From Fundidesulfovibrio terrae (GTDB lineage Bacteria > Desulfobacterota > Desulfovibrionia > Desulfovibrionales > Desulfovibrionaceae), in NCBI RefSeq assembly GCF_022808915.1, contig NZ_JAKZFS010000001.1:1194644-1258643 (forward strand): a DNA stretch of 64,000 bases. The letters run 5' to 3'. Under the pieces are notes generated by a model. That model made no database searches. It worked only from the letters and a program-made list of their open reading frames with translations, and was not told the origin of the DNA. The position numbers and the translations under genes were made by a program. Within the stretch, counting starts at the first letter, position 1. Each line of letters starts with the position of its first letter. Shown piece by piece: positions 1-7,978 of the stretch.

Positions 1-169
1 TCACCGTGAAGAGCAGGTCGGCCCGGTCGGCCACGTGCTTGTCCGACTGGCGGTAGACGCAGAGCAGGCGCCCGCCGCCTACCGTACGGACATCCGGAAA
101 GCACAGGTAGTGCCCGGGGCGGGCGTCGATGGCCACGTGCCGGGACCGGTCGCCGCTTAAGCTTGGCAT
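1..169 (-). CDS. Sialidase/BNR-repeat-like protein, N-terminal fragment (runs off window)
   Basis: Only the first 56 codons are present, because the gene runs off the left edge. It starts at ATG (167-169, read on the minus strand) behind a good GGAGG site about 6 nt upstream. The visible protein has no signal peptide. It contains the stretch FPDVRTVGGGRLLCVYR at about residues 27-43, which resembles the first blade of exo-sialidase/BNR beta-propellers ('FPD...DGRLLVVYR'). The assignment is tentative because the catalytic residues lie outside the window. It lies downstream of the response-regulator kinase on the same strand, about 50 nt away. Confidence 0.45.
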   Translation of the reverse strand, partial: MPSLSGDRSRHVAIDARPGHYLCFPDVRTVGGGRLLCVYRQSDKHVADRADLLFTV

Positions 170-222
170 GGAAAATCCCTCCAGTGAGTGCATGTGCCCG
201 CAATCACCGGCAATGTCAAAAT

Positions 223-1413
223 TCAGGGCGTTTCGCGGGTGGTGGACAAAACCGAGCGGGGCGCAGGGATGGGAAAGCGCAAGGTGAACCGTGAACCCGA
301 AGCGTCCGAGACCACATCCATCGTTCCCCGGAGTTGATGGGTGAGGTTGGTCACCAGCTGCAAGCCGAGGGAGTCGGCCGCGTCCACGGAGATATCAGGC
401 GGAAAGCCGACGCCGTTGTCCTCAACCACGAGCCGGGCTTCGGACCCTTCCTGCGAGGCGCGCAGACGGATGACGCCGCTCGTTCGTCCGGTGAAGGCGT
501 GCTTGAGGCTGTTGGTGAACAGCTCGTTGACAATGAGCCCACAAGGGATGGCAAAGTCCACCGGCAGGCATAGGTCGCGGCACTCGATGTCCGAGGTGAC
601 AGACTTGTCCTTGGGGCGGTACGCCTGCAGCAGAAAGGTCGAGAGCTGGCGCAGGTAGTCGGGAAAATCGATGCGGCTCAGGTCGCCCGAGCGGTAGAGC
701 TTCTCGTGGACCAGGGCCATGGCCCGCACCCGGGCCTGGCTGTCGAGAAAGGCCGCGGCGAGGCTCTCGTCATATTTGAGGGACTGAAGCGAGAGCAGGC
801 TTGAAACGATCTGGAGGTTGTTCTTGACCCGGTGGTGCACTTCCTTGAGGAGCACTTCCTTCTCGGCCAGGGAAATCCGCAGGGCTTTCTCCACGGATCT
901 GCGCTCGGCGATCTCCTTTCGGAGTTTCTGGGTGCGCTTGCGCACCAGCACTTCCAGGCGCTCGCGGTGGAGCTGGTTCTCCCGGATCAGGCTGGCCCGC
1001 TCGATGACCTTCTCCAGTGAATAGACCAGGATGGCCATGTCCTCGATGGGCTTGGTGAGGAAATCCCAGGCGCCCAGGCGAAGTGCCGCGATGACGTCGT
1101 GGATGTTGCCGGTGCCGGAGACAACCACCACTGGCAGGTTGGGCTTGAGGGCGGCGGCCCTCTCGAGCACCGCAAGGCCGGACATCCCGGGCATGGCCAG
1201 GTCCAGGAGCACGGCGTCGAAAGTCTCGGCCTGGATCAGTTCGAGCCCCTGCATGCCGTCCTGGGCCGTGGCGACGCTATGCCCCATGTCCTGCAGGAAA
1301 GCCTGAACCGTCAGGCGCAAGGCCGGTTCGTCATCGACGCAAAGAATGCGCATGGGGTGCGCGGGGCAGCCGTCCGAGTCGAGTTTGACCATCGATCCCG
1401 GAAGGAGGCTCAT
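223..1413 (-). CDS. Response regulator-histidine kinase hybrid (REC + HisKA_2 + HATPase)
   Basis: Cytoplasmic signalling protein of 396 aa with no membrane segment. An N-terminal receiver domain (about residues 22-140) has the acidic pocket D27/D28, phospho-acceptor D71 (LLDLAMPG) and K121. A short coiled coil (140-180) follows. Next comes a HisKA_2 dimerisation box with HHRVKNN at 193-199, then an HATPase domain with NELFTNSLKHA and the G-box DNGVGF. This layout is typical of a kinase driven by phosphorylation of its own receiver. I chose the ATG at 1413 because it forms an ATGA overlap with the stop of the L,D-transpeptidase gene upstream. A longer frame to 1533 would run deep into that gene. 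An internal ATG at 1350, just before the receiver domain, is also possible. Co-transcription with cell-wall genes suggests, but does not prove, an envelope-related role. Confidence 0.88.
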   Translation of the reverse strand: MSLLPGSMVKLDSDGCPAHPMRILCVDDEPALRLTVQAFLQDMGHSVATAQDGMQGLELIQAETFDAVLLDLAMPGMSGLAVLERAAALKPNLPVVVVSGTGNIHDVIAALRLGAWDFLTKPIEDMAILVYSLEKVIERASLIRENQLHRERLEVLVRKRTQKLRKEIAERRSVEKALRISLAEKEVLLKEVHHRVKNNLQIVSSLLSLQSLKYDESLAAAFLDSQARVRAMALVHEKLYRSGDLSRIDFPDYLRQLSTFLLQAYRPKDKSVTSDIECRDLCLPVDFAIPCGLIVNELFTNSLKHAFTGRTSGVIRLRASQEGSEARLVVEDNGVGFPPDISVDAADSLGLQLVTNLTHQLRGTMDVVSDASGSRFTLRFPIPAPRSVLSTTRETP

Positions 1414-2417
1414 GGCGCGGCCTGGGCCTGCGCGCCGCGTGAGGAGTCGCCGATGATGAGGAACTTCCCCGGATAGGCAACGGGCTTGCGGTCTTTCTTG
1501 AGCAACCAGGAGTCCGGCCTGGTTCTGGCCCATTCCTCGTAGTTGCGGTCAAGGATGGCGTAGGTGTCCAGGAAGCGGTTGAGCCCCTGGGAAATGCGCA
1601 CGCATCCCTTGGAGTCGGTGCGGCCAAGCCTCGCCTCGCCCTTGTCAGGGTCGGTGGAGTGCATGAGCAGGCGCATCTGGCTGACCGTGTTGCCGTTCTT
1701 GTATTTCTTGATGCCTTTCTGGTCCCCGAAGTCCCATACGCGGCTGTCCTTGGCGCCGAGCCCGCGCCAGCCGTCCTGGTTGGGCGTGCCCAGGGCCCGG
1801 TAGGAGAAGTTCTCCACCATGTTCTCGAACACGCCGATGGGCGTTTCAAAATAGTCTCCGCCCTTCTCGATGTTGCCCGAGGAGATGAGGTCCACGCCCA
1901 GGATTTCTATCCGGCCGCTTCCGGCGTCGTAGAATCCCACCGAGATGAATTGGGCCGAAGGGTTGCGGTCGGCGTAGACGAAGTATTGCGAATCCTCGAA
2001 GGAAACGCCCGCCCGGGACATCTGGGCGAGGACGTCCTTGCGGATGAAATCGCTGTAGGCTTGATCCAGGGAGAGCAGGCGCTGGCGGCGCTCGTCGATG
2101 ATCTGCGAGACCTTGGGCGAATTGCGCCACATCTTCTTGAGCTGGTCGAGCCTGTCCAGGGTGGGCTTGTGGACCGCCGTGGCGAACACGTGGCGCATCT
2201 CGGCCGCCTCCTCGCCGGGAGATTCGGCCGCCTGCTGGACGGGAGCGGAGGTCTTCTGGTCAAGGGAGGCATGCCTGACCGGGGGACGTGAGGAGTCCTG
2301 CTGGCCGTATGCCGAGTGCCACCCGAGGGCGAGGCACGCCGGAAGGGCGATTCCTGCCAAAAAAGCCAGGATGTTGCGGGGATAGGATGATTTCTTTTTC
2401 TTTTTCGAGCTGGCCAT
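1410..2417 (-). CDS. L,D-transpeptidase (YkuD family), membrane-anchored
   Basis: Predicted periplasmic peptidoglycan L,D-transpeptidase of 335 aa, which would make 3-3 cross-links or attach proteins to muropeptides. A lysine-rich N-terminus (SSKKKKK) precedes one hydrophobic segment (about 15-37) that could be a signal anchor. The YkuD domain carries the diagnostic H253 (LLMHS) and C272 (DSKGCVR), matching the HX(14-17)[S/T]HGChN type motif with S-K-G-C. I chose the ATG at 2417; the longer frame to 2468 needs a TTG lying inside the terminator of the preceding gene. Its stop overlaps the start of the kinase gene (ATGA). Family assignment is firm; the substrate is not known. Confidence 0.85.
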   Translation of the reverse strand: MASSKKKKKSSYPRNILAFLAGIALPACLALGWHSAYGQQDSSRPPVRHASLDQKTSAPVQQAAESPGEEAAEMRHVFATAVHKPTLDRLDQLKKMWRNSPKVSQIIDERRQRLLSLDQAYSDFIRKDVLAQMSRAGVSFEDSQYFVYADRNPSAQFISVGFYDAGSGRIEILGVDLISSGNIEKGGDYFETPIGVFENMVENFSYRALGTPNQDGWRGLGAKDSRVWDFGDQKGIKKYKNGNTVSQMRLLMHSTDPDKGEARLGRTDSKGCVRISQGLNRFLDTYAILDRNYEEWARTRPDSWLLKKDRKPVAYPGKFLIIGDSSRGAQAQAAP

Positions 2418-2465
2418 GCCGCTTACCAATGCATGGGATTTGATCTCATTTAGCTCAAGGCCCCG

Positions 2466-2504
2466 CAAAAGGAAAGGGCGGAAGCATCACGCCACCGCCC
2501 TTTT
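2466..2504 (-). terminator. Rho-independent terminator after NlpC/P60 gene
   Basis: On the minus strand AAAGGGCGG (2495-2503) pairs with CCGCCCTTT (2473-2481) around a 13-nt loop. A T-rich run (CCTTTTG) follows. It lies 21 nt past the stop of the NlpC/P60 gene and 56 nt before the ATG of the L,D-transpeptidase, so the two genes are probably separate units or joined only by read-through. Confidence 0.75.
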
Positions 2505-2524
2505 CAGCTTATGCCGGAAGAATG

Positions 2525-3166
2525 CTAGAAGACCCGACGCGCGCCAGTGAACTTGCGTTCCCAGGTGGGCTCGTCCAGGCTTGATATCTTGACGGTGTCT
2601 CCGGAACTGGAGCTGTGGATGAACTTGTTGTCTTCGAGATAGATGCCGACGTGGGTGATGCGTTTCTTGCTGCCGAAGAAGACCAGGTCGCCTTTCTTGA
2701 GCTGGCTTTTGGCGATGACCTTGCCCTCCATGAACTGCTCACGGGAACTGCGGGGCAGGTTGACGCCGAGCTTGCTGTAGACCCATGTGGTGAATCCGGA
2801 GCAGTCGAAGCCGGTGCCGGGTTCGGTTCCGCCGGCGCGGTACAGCGTGCCGATCTGGCTGAAGGCCAGGGCCACCAGGCGCTGGTGTGTGGCGGTTCCG
2901 GTCAGGCCGGAGAGCTCGAAGGGGTTCTTGGAGCCGGCCACCACTCCGGGCACGGGCAGCGCGCAGTAATTATTGCCGCTGAAGTGCAGGAAGGGGGAGG
3001 CAGGTTCGAAGGAGGCGGCGAGATTTTCGGAAGGCTGTTGGCTGTCGGCGATGTTTTGGCGAGAGGAATACTGTTTGGATCCGCATGCGGTCGTGGCCAT
3101 CAGGAGAGCACATACGATCAGGACACGCATGGTCATCCAGGGGGCAAGGGGTGTGGTGCGTAGCAT
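2525..3166 (-). CDS. NlpC/P60 family peptidoglycan endopeptidase, lipoprotein
   Basis: Predicted periplasmic cysteine peptidase of 213 aa that cleaves peptide stems of peptidoglycan (Spr/MepS-like). After a hydrophobic stretch (VLIVCALLMATTAC) there is a likely lipidation cysteine at 28. The NlpC/P60 domain fills the C-terminal half, with the catalytic triad seen as C122 (FDCSGFTTWVY), H172 (THVGIY) and H184 (KFIHSS). The ATG at 3166 has GAGG close upstream; ATGs at 3136 or 3130 would give a more usual signal-peptide length. It is divergent from the RACo-like gene and followed by its own terminator. Confidence 0.88.
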   Translation of the reverse strand: MLRTTPLAPWMTMRVLIVCALLMATTACGSKQYSSRQNIADSQQPSENLAASFEPASPFLHFSGNNYCALPVPGVVAGSKNPFELSGLTGTATHQRLVALAFSQIGTLYRAGGTEPGTGFDCSGFTTWVYSKLGVNLPRSSREQFMEGKVIAKSQLKKGDLVFFGSKKRITHVGIYLEDNKFIHSSSSGDTVKISSLDEPTWERKFTGARRVF

Positions 3167-3422
3167 CTCTTCCTCGTCTCCTTATGTTCAGTCAGTTGCT
3201 GAGGTTGCTGGTAGCGAGTCCAGACAGCGCCGTGAGGCGTCGTTTTGAGCAGGTCTTGGACTCGGGACTATGGGCAAGATTCTCGGTGGTAACGCCCTGC
3301 GGAATCTGTGTCCGCTTCGATTGGGCGGTCGTGCGGGGGCGGCGTCGTTCGGGAAAAACCCCAGCCGGGAGCCTCGCTTAGTGATCTTGCCTTGAGGTCG
3401 TCTCTAGTCGGCTGAAAATAAA

Positions 3423-3454
3423 TTGTCCAGGGTTTTTCCAGGGATTGTGGACAA
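3423..3454. promoter_or_regulatory. Inverted repeat TTGTCCA-N18-TGGACAA with internal CCAGGG direct repeat
   Basis: In the 429-nt divergent spacer between the NlpC/P60 and RACo-like genes, TTGTCCA (3423-3429) is mirrored by TGGACAA (3448-3454). The left arm overlaps a direct repeat TCCAGGG spaced one helical turn apart. This lies just upstream of the candidate promoter at 3493-3520, so it could be an activator or repressor site. No matching regulator is known to me. The rest of the spacer (3167-3420) shows no gene or clear signal. Confidence 0.4.
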
Positions 3455-3492
3455 AAAAACATAACATGCGTAAATGAAAGGATAAATGATTG

Positions 3493-3520
3493 TTGCGAAA
3501 TAAAACTAAAAGTGTATCTT
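3493..3520 (+). promoter_or_regulatory. Candidate sigma-70 promoter for the 3596-14516 gene run
   Basis: TTGCGA (3493-3498), 16 nt, then TATCTT (3515-3520), in a sharply AT-rich patch (about 3410-3535) inside an otherwise GC-rich region. It lies 76 nt upstream of the RACo-like ATG. Recognised by eye only. Confidence 0.45.
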
Positions 3521-3595
3521 TTAATGTTTGTCTTTTGCCTCGTCGGGAAAAGGGCTTGCGATTTTAAACACCCGAAAGCATCCTCGCGCAATACG

Positions 3596-5224
3596 ATGAA
3601 CACGTTCAGAATCACTTGGAAAAACAGCGGAGCCGAGACCGAAGCATCTATCGAACCCGGACTCACCCTGGCCCAGCATCTGTACATGGCCGGGGCCTTC
3701 CAGGGACGGCCGCTCTGTTCTGGCGCCGGGCGCTGCGGGTTGTGCCGGGTCCGGTTCCTCGCCCAGGCTCCGGAGCCGCTCCCCGAGGAGCGGGAGATCC
3801 TTTCCTCCGCACGCCTGGACGAGGGAGGGCGTCTGTCCTGCAGGCGGCCCCCGCAACCGGGCTCAAAGGTGGAAGTCTCCCGCGGACCGGGAACGCCGGA
3901 CCAACCGGGGGCGCTCCCGGACGCCCCTGCCGGGACCTTCCTCGGGATAGACCTGGGCACCACGTCCGTGCACTGGCGCTGCCTGAGCCGGACCGGGCGG
4001 CTTTCGGGCTCGTTCCTCAATGAGCAGCTGGGGGCCGGGTCCGAGGTCATGTCGCGCCTGGCCCTGGCGCGGGTTCCCCTCGGCGCGGCGCGGCTGCGCG
4101 AGGCCGTGGTTCGGATGGTGCGCGGGGTGCTGGCCGAAACCGGGGCCGTCCCGGGTTCAATCTGTCTGGCGGGCAACACCTGCATGACCTATCTGGCCTT
4201 GGGGCTTGACGTCTCGGGGCTTGCCCGCGCTCCCTACCGGCTGGACTGGCCCGGAGGCGGCAAGGCCCGCCTTGACGGGGGGCTCCCCGAGGTCTACATC
4301 CCGCCGCTCCTCGCGCCTTTCGTGGGCGGGGACGTGAGCGCCGGGATTGCTGCCCTGGAATTTTCCGCCCGGCCCCCCGTGCCCCCTTACCTGCTGGCGG
4401 ACCTGGGCACCAACGGCGAATTCGCCCTGGCGCTCCCGGACGGACGGGTGCTGGTGGCCAGCGTCCCCATGGGCCCGGCCTTGGAAGGCGTGGGCATGGC
4501 GAACGGCATGATGGCCGGTCCCGGCGCTACGGTGGCCTACGGGGTGTCTCCGGCCGGGCTTGCCCCGGTGCCGTACGTAGGTGCATATAAGGATGGGGAG
4601 CCGCCGCGCGCCCTTGGCAAGGGCGGCCAGGGCGGGCTCGACGCGGCCGTCCTGGGCTCCTCGCCCCGCGCGCCCATACGGGGCGTGTGCGGCACGGGCT
4701 ACGTGAGCCTGCTGGCCAGGCTTCTGGCGCTCGGCGTGGTGGACGCGTCCGGTCGGTTTGCGCCCGAGGCCGCATCGCCGCTCGCGGCGCGGGTGCTCTC
4801 CGGGCTTGCGCGCGGCCAGGGCCAACCGTCGCTGGATTTGGGAGGCGGCCTCAGGCTCTACGCCACGGACGTGGAGGCCCTGCTCAAGGTGAAGGCGGCC
4901 TACGCCTCGGCCGTGGCCATCCTGCTGGACGAGGCCGGGCTTGATTTTTCCTCGCTCACCGGGGTGCTCCTGGCTGGAGCCCTGGGAGAGCACGTCCAGG
5001 CGGCCGATCTGGAGGCCCTTGGCTTCTTCCCGCCGGGCGGAGCGGCCAGGGTCCGGGCCGTGGGCAACACCTCCCTGGAGGGGGCCTGCCTGGCGGCCGC
5101 GCGCGAGGACGTCCGGCGCTGGCTGGCGGAATTGCCCGGACGGACGCGGCTGGTGGACGTCGTGTCCCGGCCGGATTTTCAACAGATCTATATGGATTCC
5201 ATGAGGTTCTCCCATGTCAGGTGA
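3596..5224 (+). CDS. ASKHA-domain ferredoxin (RACo/RamA-like corrinoid activation protein)
   Basis: A 542-aa protein of the family that uses ATP to reduce the inactive Co(II) form of corrinoid methyltransferase partners. A short N-terminal [2Fe-2S] ferredoxin domain has ligands C41, C47, C50 and C82 (CX5CX2CX31C). A linker follows, then a C-terminal ASKHA (DUF4445-type) ATPase with phosphate loops GIDLGTTS (117-124), LADLGTNGEFA and GVCGTGYVS. I chose the ATG at 3596; upstream in-frame starts add a hydrophobic tail with no homology to the family. It is slightly shorter than many RACo proteins. No corrinoid protein or methyltransferase is adjacent, so its client is not evident. The stop overlaps the next gene by 11 nt. 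Confidence 0.85.
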   Translation: MNTFRITWKNSGAETEASIEPGLTLAQHLYMAGAFQGRPLCSGAGRCGLCRVRFLAQAPEPLPEEREILSSARLDEGGRLSCRRPPQPGSKVEVSRGPGTPDQPGALPDAPAGTFLGIDLGTTSVHWRCLSRTGRLSGSFLNEQLGAGSEVMSRLALARVPLGAARLREAVVRMVRGVLAETGAVPGSICLAGNTCMTYLALGLDVSGLARAPYRLDWPGGGKARLDGGLPEVYIPPLLAPFVGGDVSAGIAALEFSARPPVPPYLLADLGTNGEFALALPDGRVLVASVPMGPALEGVGMANGMMAGPGATVAYGVSPAGLAPVPYVGAYKDGEPPRALGKGGQGGLDAAVLGSSPRAPIRGVCGTGYVSLLARLLALGVVDASGRFAPEAASPLAARVLSGLARGQGQPSLDLGGGLRLYATDVEALLKVKAAYASAVAILLDEAGLDFSSLTGVLLAGALGEHVQAADLEALGFFPPGGAARVRAVGNTSLEGACLAAAREDVRRWLAELPGRTRLVDVVSRPDFQQIYMDSMRFSHVR

Positions 5225-6386
5225 TCAAGCCGGGCAGATTCTCCGCGCCGCGCCGCTCTTCCCCAGGCCCTCCGGGCCCCTTGTCGCGGCCCTGGCAGGA
5301 TACCGCAAGGCCCTCGAGGCCGTGCACCCTTTGAAGCCCAAGCACCGTGCGGGCCTGCCGGGCGATGTGAAGCGCCTGTCGCTTGCGCTCACGGCCGAGC
5401 GCGGCCCCGGCCCCCAGGCCAACTACCTGGCGAGCCCGGCCAACCTGTCCGCATACCTTTATTACTTCCTGCCCTGGAACCTCTACCGCCTCTCGCGCCT
5501 GTTCACCGGGCTGGACTTCGATATCCCGGACGGGGCCACCGTGCTGGACCTGGGCTCAGGCCCCCTCACCCTGGCCCAGGCCCTGTGGATTTCCCGCCCC
5601 CGGCTGCGCACCCGCAAGCTGCGTTTTCTCTGCGTGGACCAGACCGGACAGGCCCTGCGTGCCGGCCGCGACCTCTTCGAAGCCCTTACAGGCGAGGAGG
5701 GCAGGGCCTGGACCATTGAGCTGATCCAGGCCCCGGCCCACAAGGCCCCCCAGGAGCCCTGCGACGTGGTCATGGCCGCCAACGCTTTGAACGAGCTGTC
5801 CAGGGGCAGGGGCGAGGAGGGCCACGAGGCCCTGGAGCGCATCTGCGAAATGCTCTTGTCGCGTCTGGATCGCGAGGGCAGGCTCATGCTGGTGGAACCC
5901 GGCACCCGCCTGGGCGGCAAGCTTCTTTCCCGGCTGCGCGACCTCATCATCGAGGAGGGGGTGTCTCCCCTGGCCCCCTGCACCCACGCCGAGCCCTGCC
6001 CCATGCTGGCCCCGCGCTGGCGCTCCTGGTGCCATTTCGTGTTTCCGGCCGAGGGCGTGCCGGACTGGCTGGCGAGCATCACCAAGCAGGCCGAGCTGGA
6101 CAAGGACCGGGCCAGCCTGAGCTTTCTGCACATGAGCGCGGGCGAGCCCGTCTACGATCCGGCCCGCTACCGCACAGTGTCGCACCGCTTCGCCCTGCCC
6201 ACGGGGCTTGGGGCCTACGCCTGCGGGGCCGAGGGCCTTCGCCTGATGAGCTTCCCCAGGGCTCCTCGCGGGCTGGTGCCCGGGGCGCTCCTGGATGCGA
6301 AGTTCCCCGCGCCGGACAAGCGCGACTCCAAGAGCGGCGCGTGGCTGACCCCGGTTGCGCCCGAGCCCGAGGGGCAAGGCCGGTGA
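5214..6386 (+). CDS. Rsm22/METTL17-family ribosome-associated methyltransferase-like protein
   Basis: A 390-aa protein with a class I SAM fold: VLDLGSGPLTLAQALW at about 110-125 is motif I. In the C-terminal half four cysteines, C256, C262, C273 and C337 (CTHAEPCPM...SWCHF...YACG), match the arrangement that binds a [4Fe-4S] cluster in mitochondrial METTL17/Rsm22. In those organisms the protein helps assemble the small ribosomal subunit. The bacterial role is not established. The start ATG lies inside the end of the RACo-like gene, and its stop overlaps lipB (GTGA), so translation is probably coupled. Confidence 0.8.
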   Translation: MSGDQAGQILRAAPLFPRPSGPLVAALAGYRKALEAVHPLKPKHRAGLPGDVKRLSLALTAERGPGPQANYLASPANLSAYLYYFLPWNLYRLSRLFTGLDFDIPDGATVLDLGSGPLTLAQALWISRPRLRTRKLRFLCVDQTGQALRAGRDLFEALTGEEGRAWTIELIQAPAHKAPQEPCDVVMAANALNELSRGRGEEGHEALERICEMLLSRLDREGRLMLVEPGTRLGGKLLSRLRDLIIEEGVSPLAPCTHAEPCPMLAPRWRSWCHFVFPAEGVPDWLASITKQAELDKDRASLSFLHMSAGEPVYDPARYRTVSHRFALPTGLGAYACGAEGLRLMSFPRAPRGLVPGALLDAKFPAPDKRDSKSGAWLTPVAPEPEGQGR

Positions 6387-7024
6387 AGGTCGTCGATCTT
6401 GGACTGATCTCCTACGCCGAGGCCCTGGCCCTGCAGGTGGCCGCCGTGGAGGACGTGCTGGCCGGAGGCGAGGAGCGGCTGTTCGTGCTGGAGCACCATC
6501 CGGTGATCACCCTGGGCCGCCACGGCGGCGAGGCCTTCCTGAGCCGTCCGGCCGAGGAGCTTCGCGCCGCGGGCATCGACGTGGAGCAGGCCAGCCGGGG
6601 CGGCAACGTCACCTGTCACTTCCCGGGACAGGCGGTGATCTATCCGGTGATGCGCCTGTCGCGCAGGCCCGGCGGACTCAAGGGCTACTTTAGCGACCTG
6701 GAGCAGGCCGGGATCGACGCCCTGGCCATGCTCGGCGTTCCGGCGGGGCGCTATCCCGGGCGGCCCGGCGTCTGGACCGGGCCGCGCAAGATCGCGAGCG
6801 TGGGTGTGGGCGTGCGCCGCTGGGTGAGCTACCACGGCCTGGCCCTGAACGCCGGGCCGGACCTGTCGCTTTTTTCGCTGGTGACAGCCTGCGGGCTGCC
6901 GGGGGTGGAGATGACCTCCGTGGCCCGAGAACTCGAGCACCTGGGACGTTCCCCCGATGAGGCGGACGTCGGGAGAGTCAAGAATGCCCTCGTCCAAGCC
7001 TTCCTGTCCGTCACGGCCCGCTAG
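6383..7024 (+). CDS. lipB: Octanoyl-[ACP]:protein octanoyltransferase LipB
   Basis: Transfers octanoate from acyl carrier protein to lipoyl-domain lysines, the first step of lipoate synthesis in the cytoplasm. The 213-aa protein shows family signatures HHPVITLGRHG (38-48) and SRGGNVTCHFPGQ (71-83). The catalytic pair is K136 (GPRKIASVG) and C170 (LVTACGLPGVEMTSV). The start is GTG at 6383, forming a GTGA overlap with the Rsm22-like stop; this gives the usual LipB length. It overlaps lipA by 41 nt. Confidence 0.95.
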   Translation: MKVVDLGLISYAEALALQVAAVEDVLAGGEERLFVLEHHPVITLGRHGGEAFLSRPAEELRAAGIDVEQASRGGNVTCHFPGQAVIYPVMRLSRRPGGLKGYFSDLEQAGIDALAMLGVPAGRYPGRPGVWTGPRKIASVGVGVRRWVSYHGLALNAGPDLSLFSLVTACGLPGVEMTSVARELEHLGRSPDEADVGRVKNALVQAFLSVTAR

Positions 7025-7922
7025 CCCGCGCCTGCCCTCCTGGCTCAAGGTGAAGCCCCCCATGGGGCAGGCTTTCGCCGGGACGGCCTCGGTGGTGGCC
7101 GGGCAGGAGCTGCACACCGTCTGCCGCCAGGCCCGCTGCCCCAACATGGCTGAATGCTTCGGCAAGGGAGTGGCCACATTCCTTATTTTGGGCGGAGTGT
7201 GTTCGCGCGCCTGCGGCTTCTGCAACATCACACCGGGCTCGCCCTCCCCCGTGGATCCCGGAGAGCCCGATCGCGTGGCCCTGGCCGCCAACAAGCTCGG
7301 GCTCAGGTACGCGGTCATCACCTCCGTGACCCGCGATGATCTTCCAGACGGCGGGGCCGCCCATTTCGCGGCCACCATCCGGGCCGTGCGGCGTGAGCTT
7401 TCCGCAGCCGCTGCCGGACCCGAAGCGGCTTCGGGAGCCGGGCCGGGAGTGGGGGTAGAAGTGCTCATCCCCGATTTCCAGGGCAGCGCAGAGGCCCTGG
7501 CCGTGGTGCTGGACGCGAATCCTTCCGTGCTCAACCACAACTTGGAGACCGTGCCGGAACTGTATTCCACGGTGCGCCCCCAGGCCGTGTACGCCCGCAG
7601 CCTGGAACTGCTGGCCCGGGCCAAGGCTTCGGGCCGGGCGCGGGTCAAGAGCGGACTGATGCTGGGGCTTGGAGAAACCCGCGAGCAGCTGGCGCGCGTG
7701 CTGTCGGACCTGGCCGGGATCGGCTGCGACATGGTGACGGTGGGGCAGTACCTGCGTCCGTCGCGGCGCAACCTGCCGGTGGTCCGCTACGTGCCGCCCG
7801 AGGAGTTCGACGAGGTGGCCGAACTCGGCCGGACGCTCGGCATCCCGGTGATGTACTGTGGCCCCCTGGTGCGCTCCAGCCACGACGCTTCGAGCCTGCT
7901 GGCCGAGGGCCGGTTGCCGTGA
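6984..7922 (+). CDS. lipA: Lipoyl synthase LipA
   Basis: Radical-SAM enzyme of 312 aa that inserts two sulfurs into protein-bound octanoyl groups. It has the auxiliary cluster motif C47-X4-C52-X5-C58 (CRQARCPNMAEC) and the radical-SAM motif C73-X3-C77-X2-C80 (CSRACGFC). Later family motifs include VLNHNLETVPEL and PSRRNLPVVRYVPPEEF. The ATG at 6984 is preceded by GGGAG and lies within the 3' end of lipB, the usual paired arrangement. A Pro/Ser-rich stretch (residues 5-18) precedes the core. Confidence 0.96.
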   Translation: MPSSKPSCPSRPASPRLPSWLKVKPPMGQAFAGTASVVAGQELHTVCRQARCPNMAECFGKGVATFLILGGVCSRACGFCNITPGSPSPVDPGEPDRVALAANKLGLRYAVITSVTRDDLPDGGAAHFAATIRAVRRELSAAAAGPEAASGAGPGVGVEVLIPDFQGSAEALAVVLDANPSVLNHNLETVPELYSTVRPQAVYARSLELLARAKASGRARVKSGLMLGLGETREQLARVLSDLAGIGCDMVTVGQYLRPSRRNLPVVRYVPPEEFDEVAELGRTLGIPVMYCGPLVRSSHDASSLLAEGRLP

Positions 7923-7978
7923 GGGGCCGTATGATATACACATCGCGGGATTCATCCGCGCCCAAGGGAGGTGACGAC

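Noticed and set aside
1331-1849. Arg/Thr-rich minus-strand frame overlapping the L,D-transpeptidase gene
   Set aside because: Same-strand alternative frame of a real gene with no ribosome site or family pattern.
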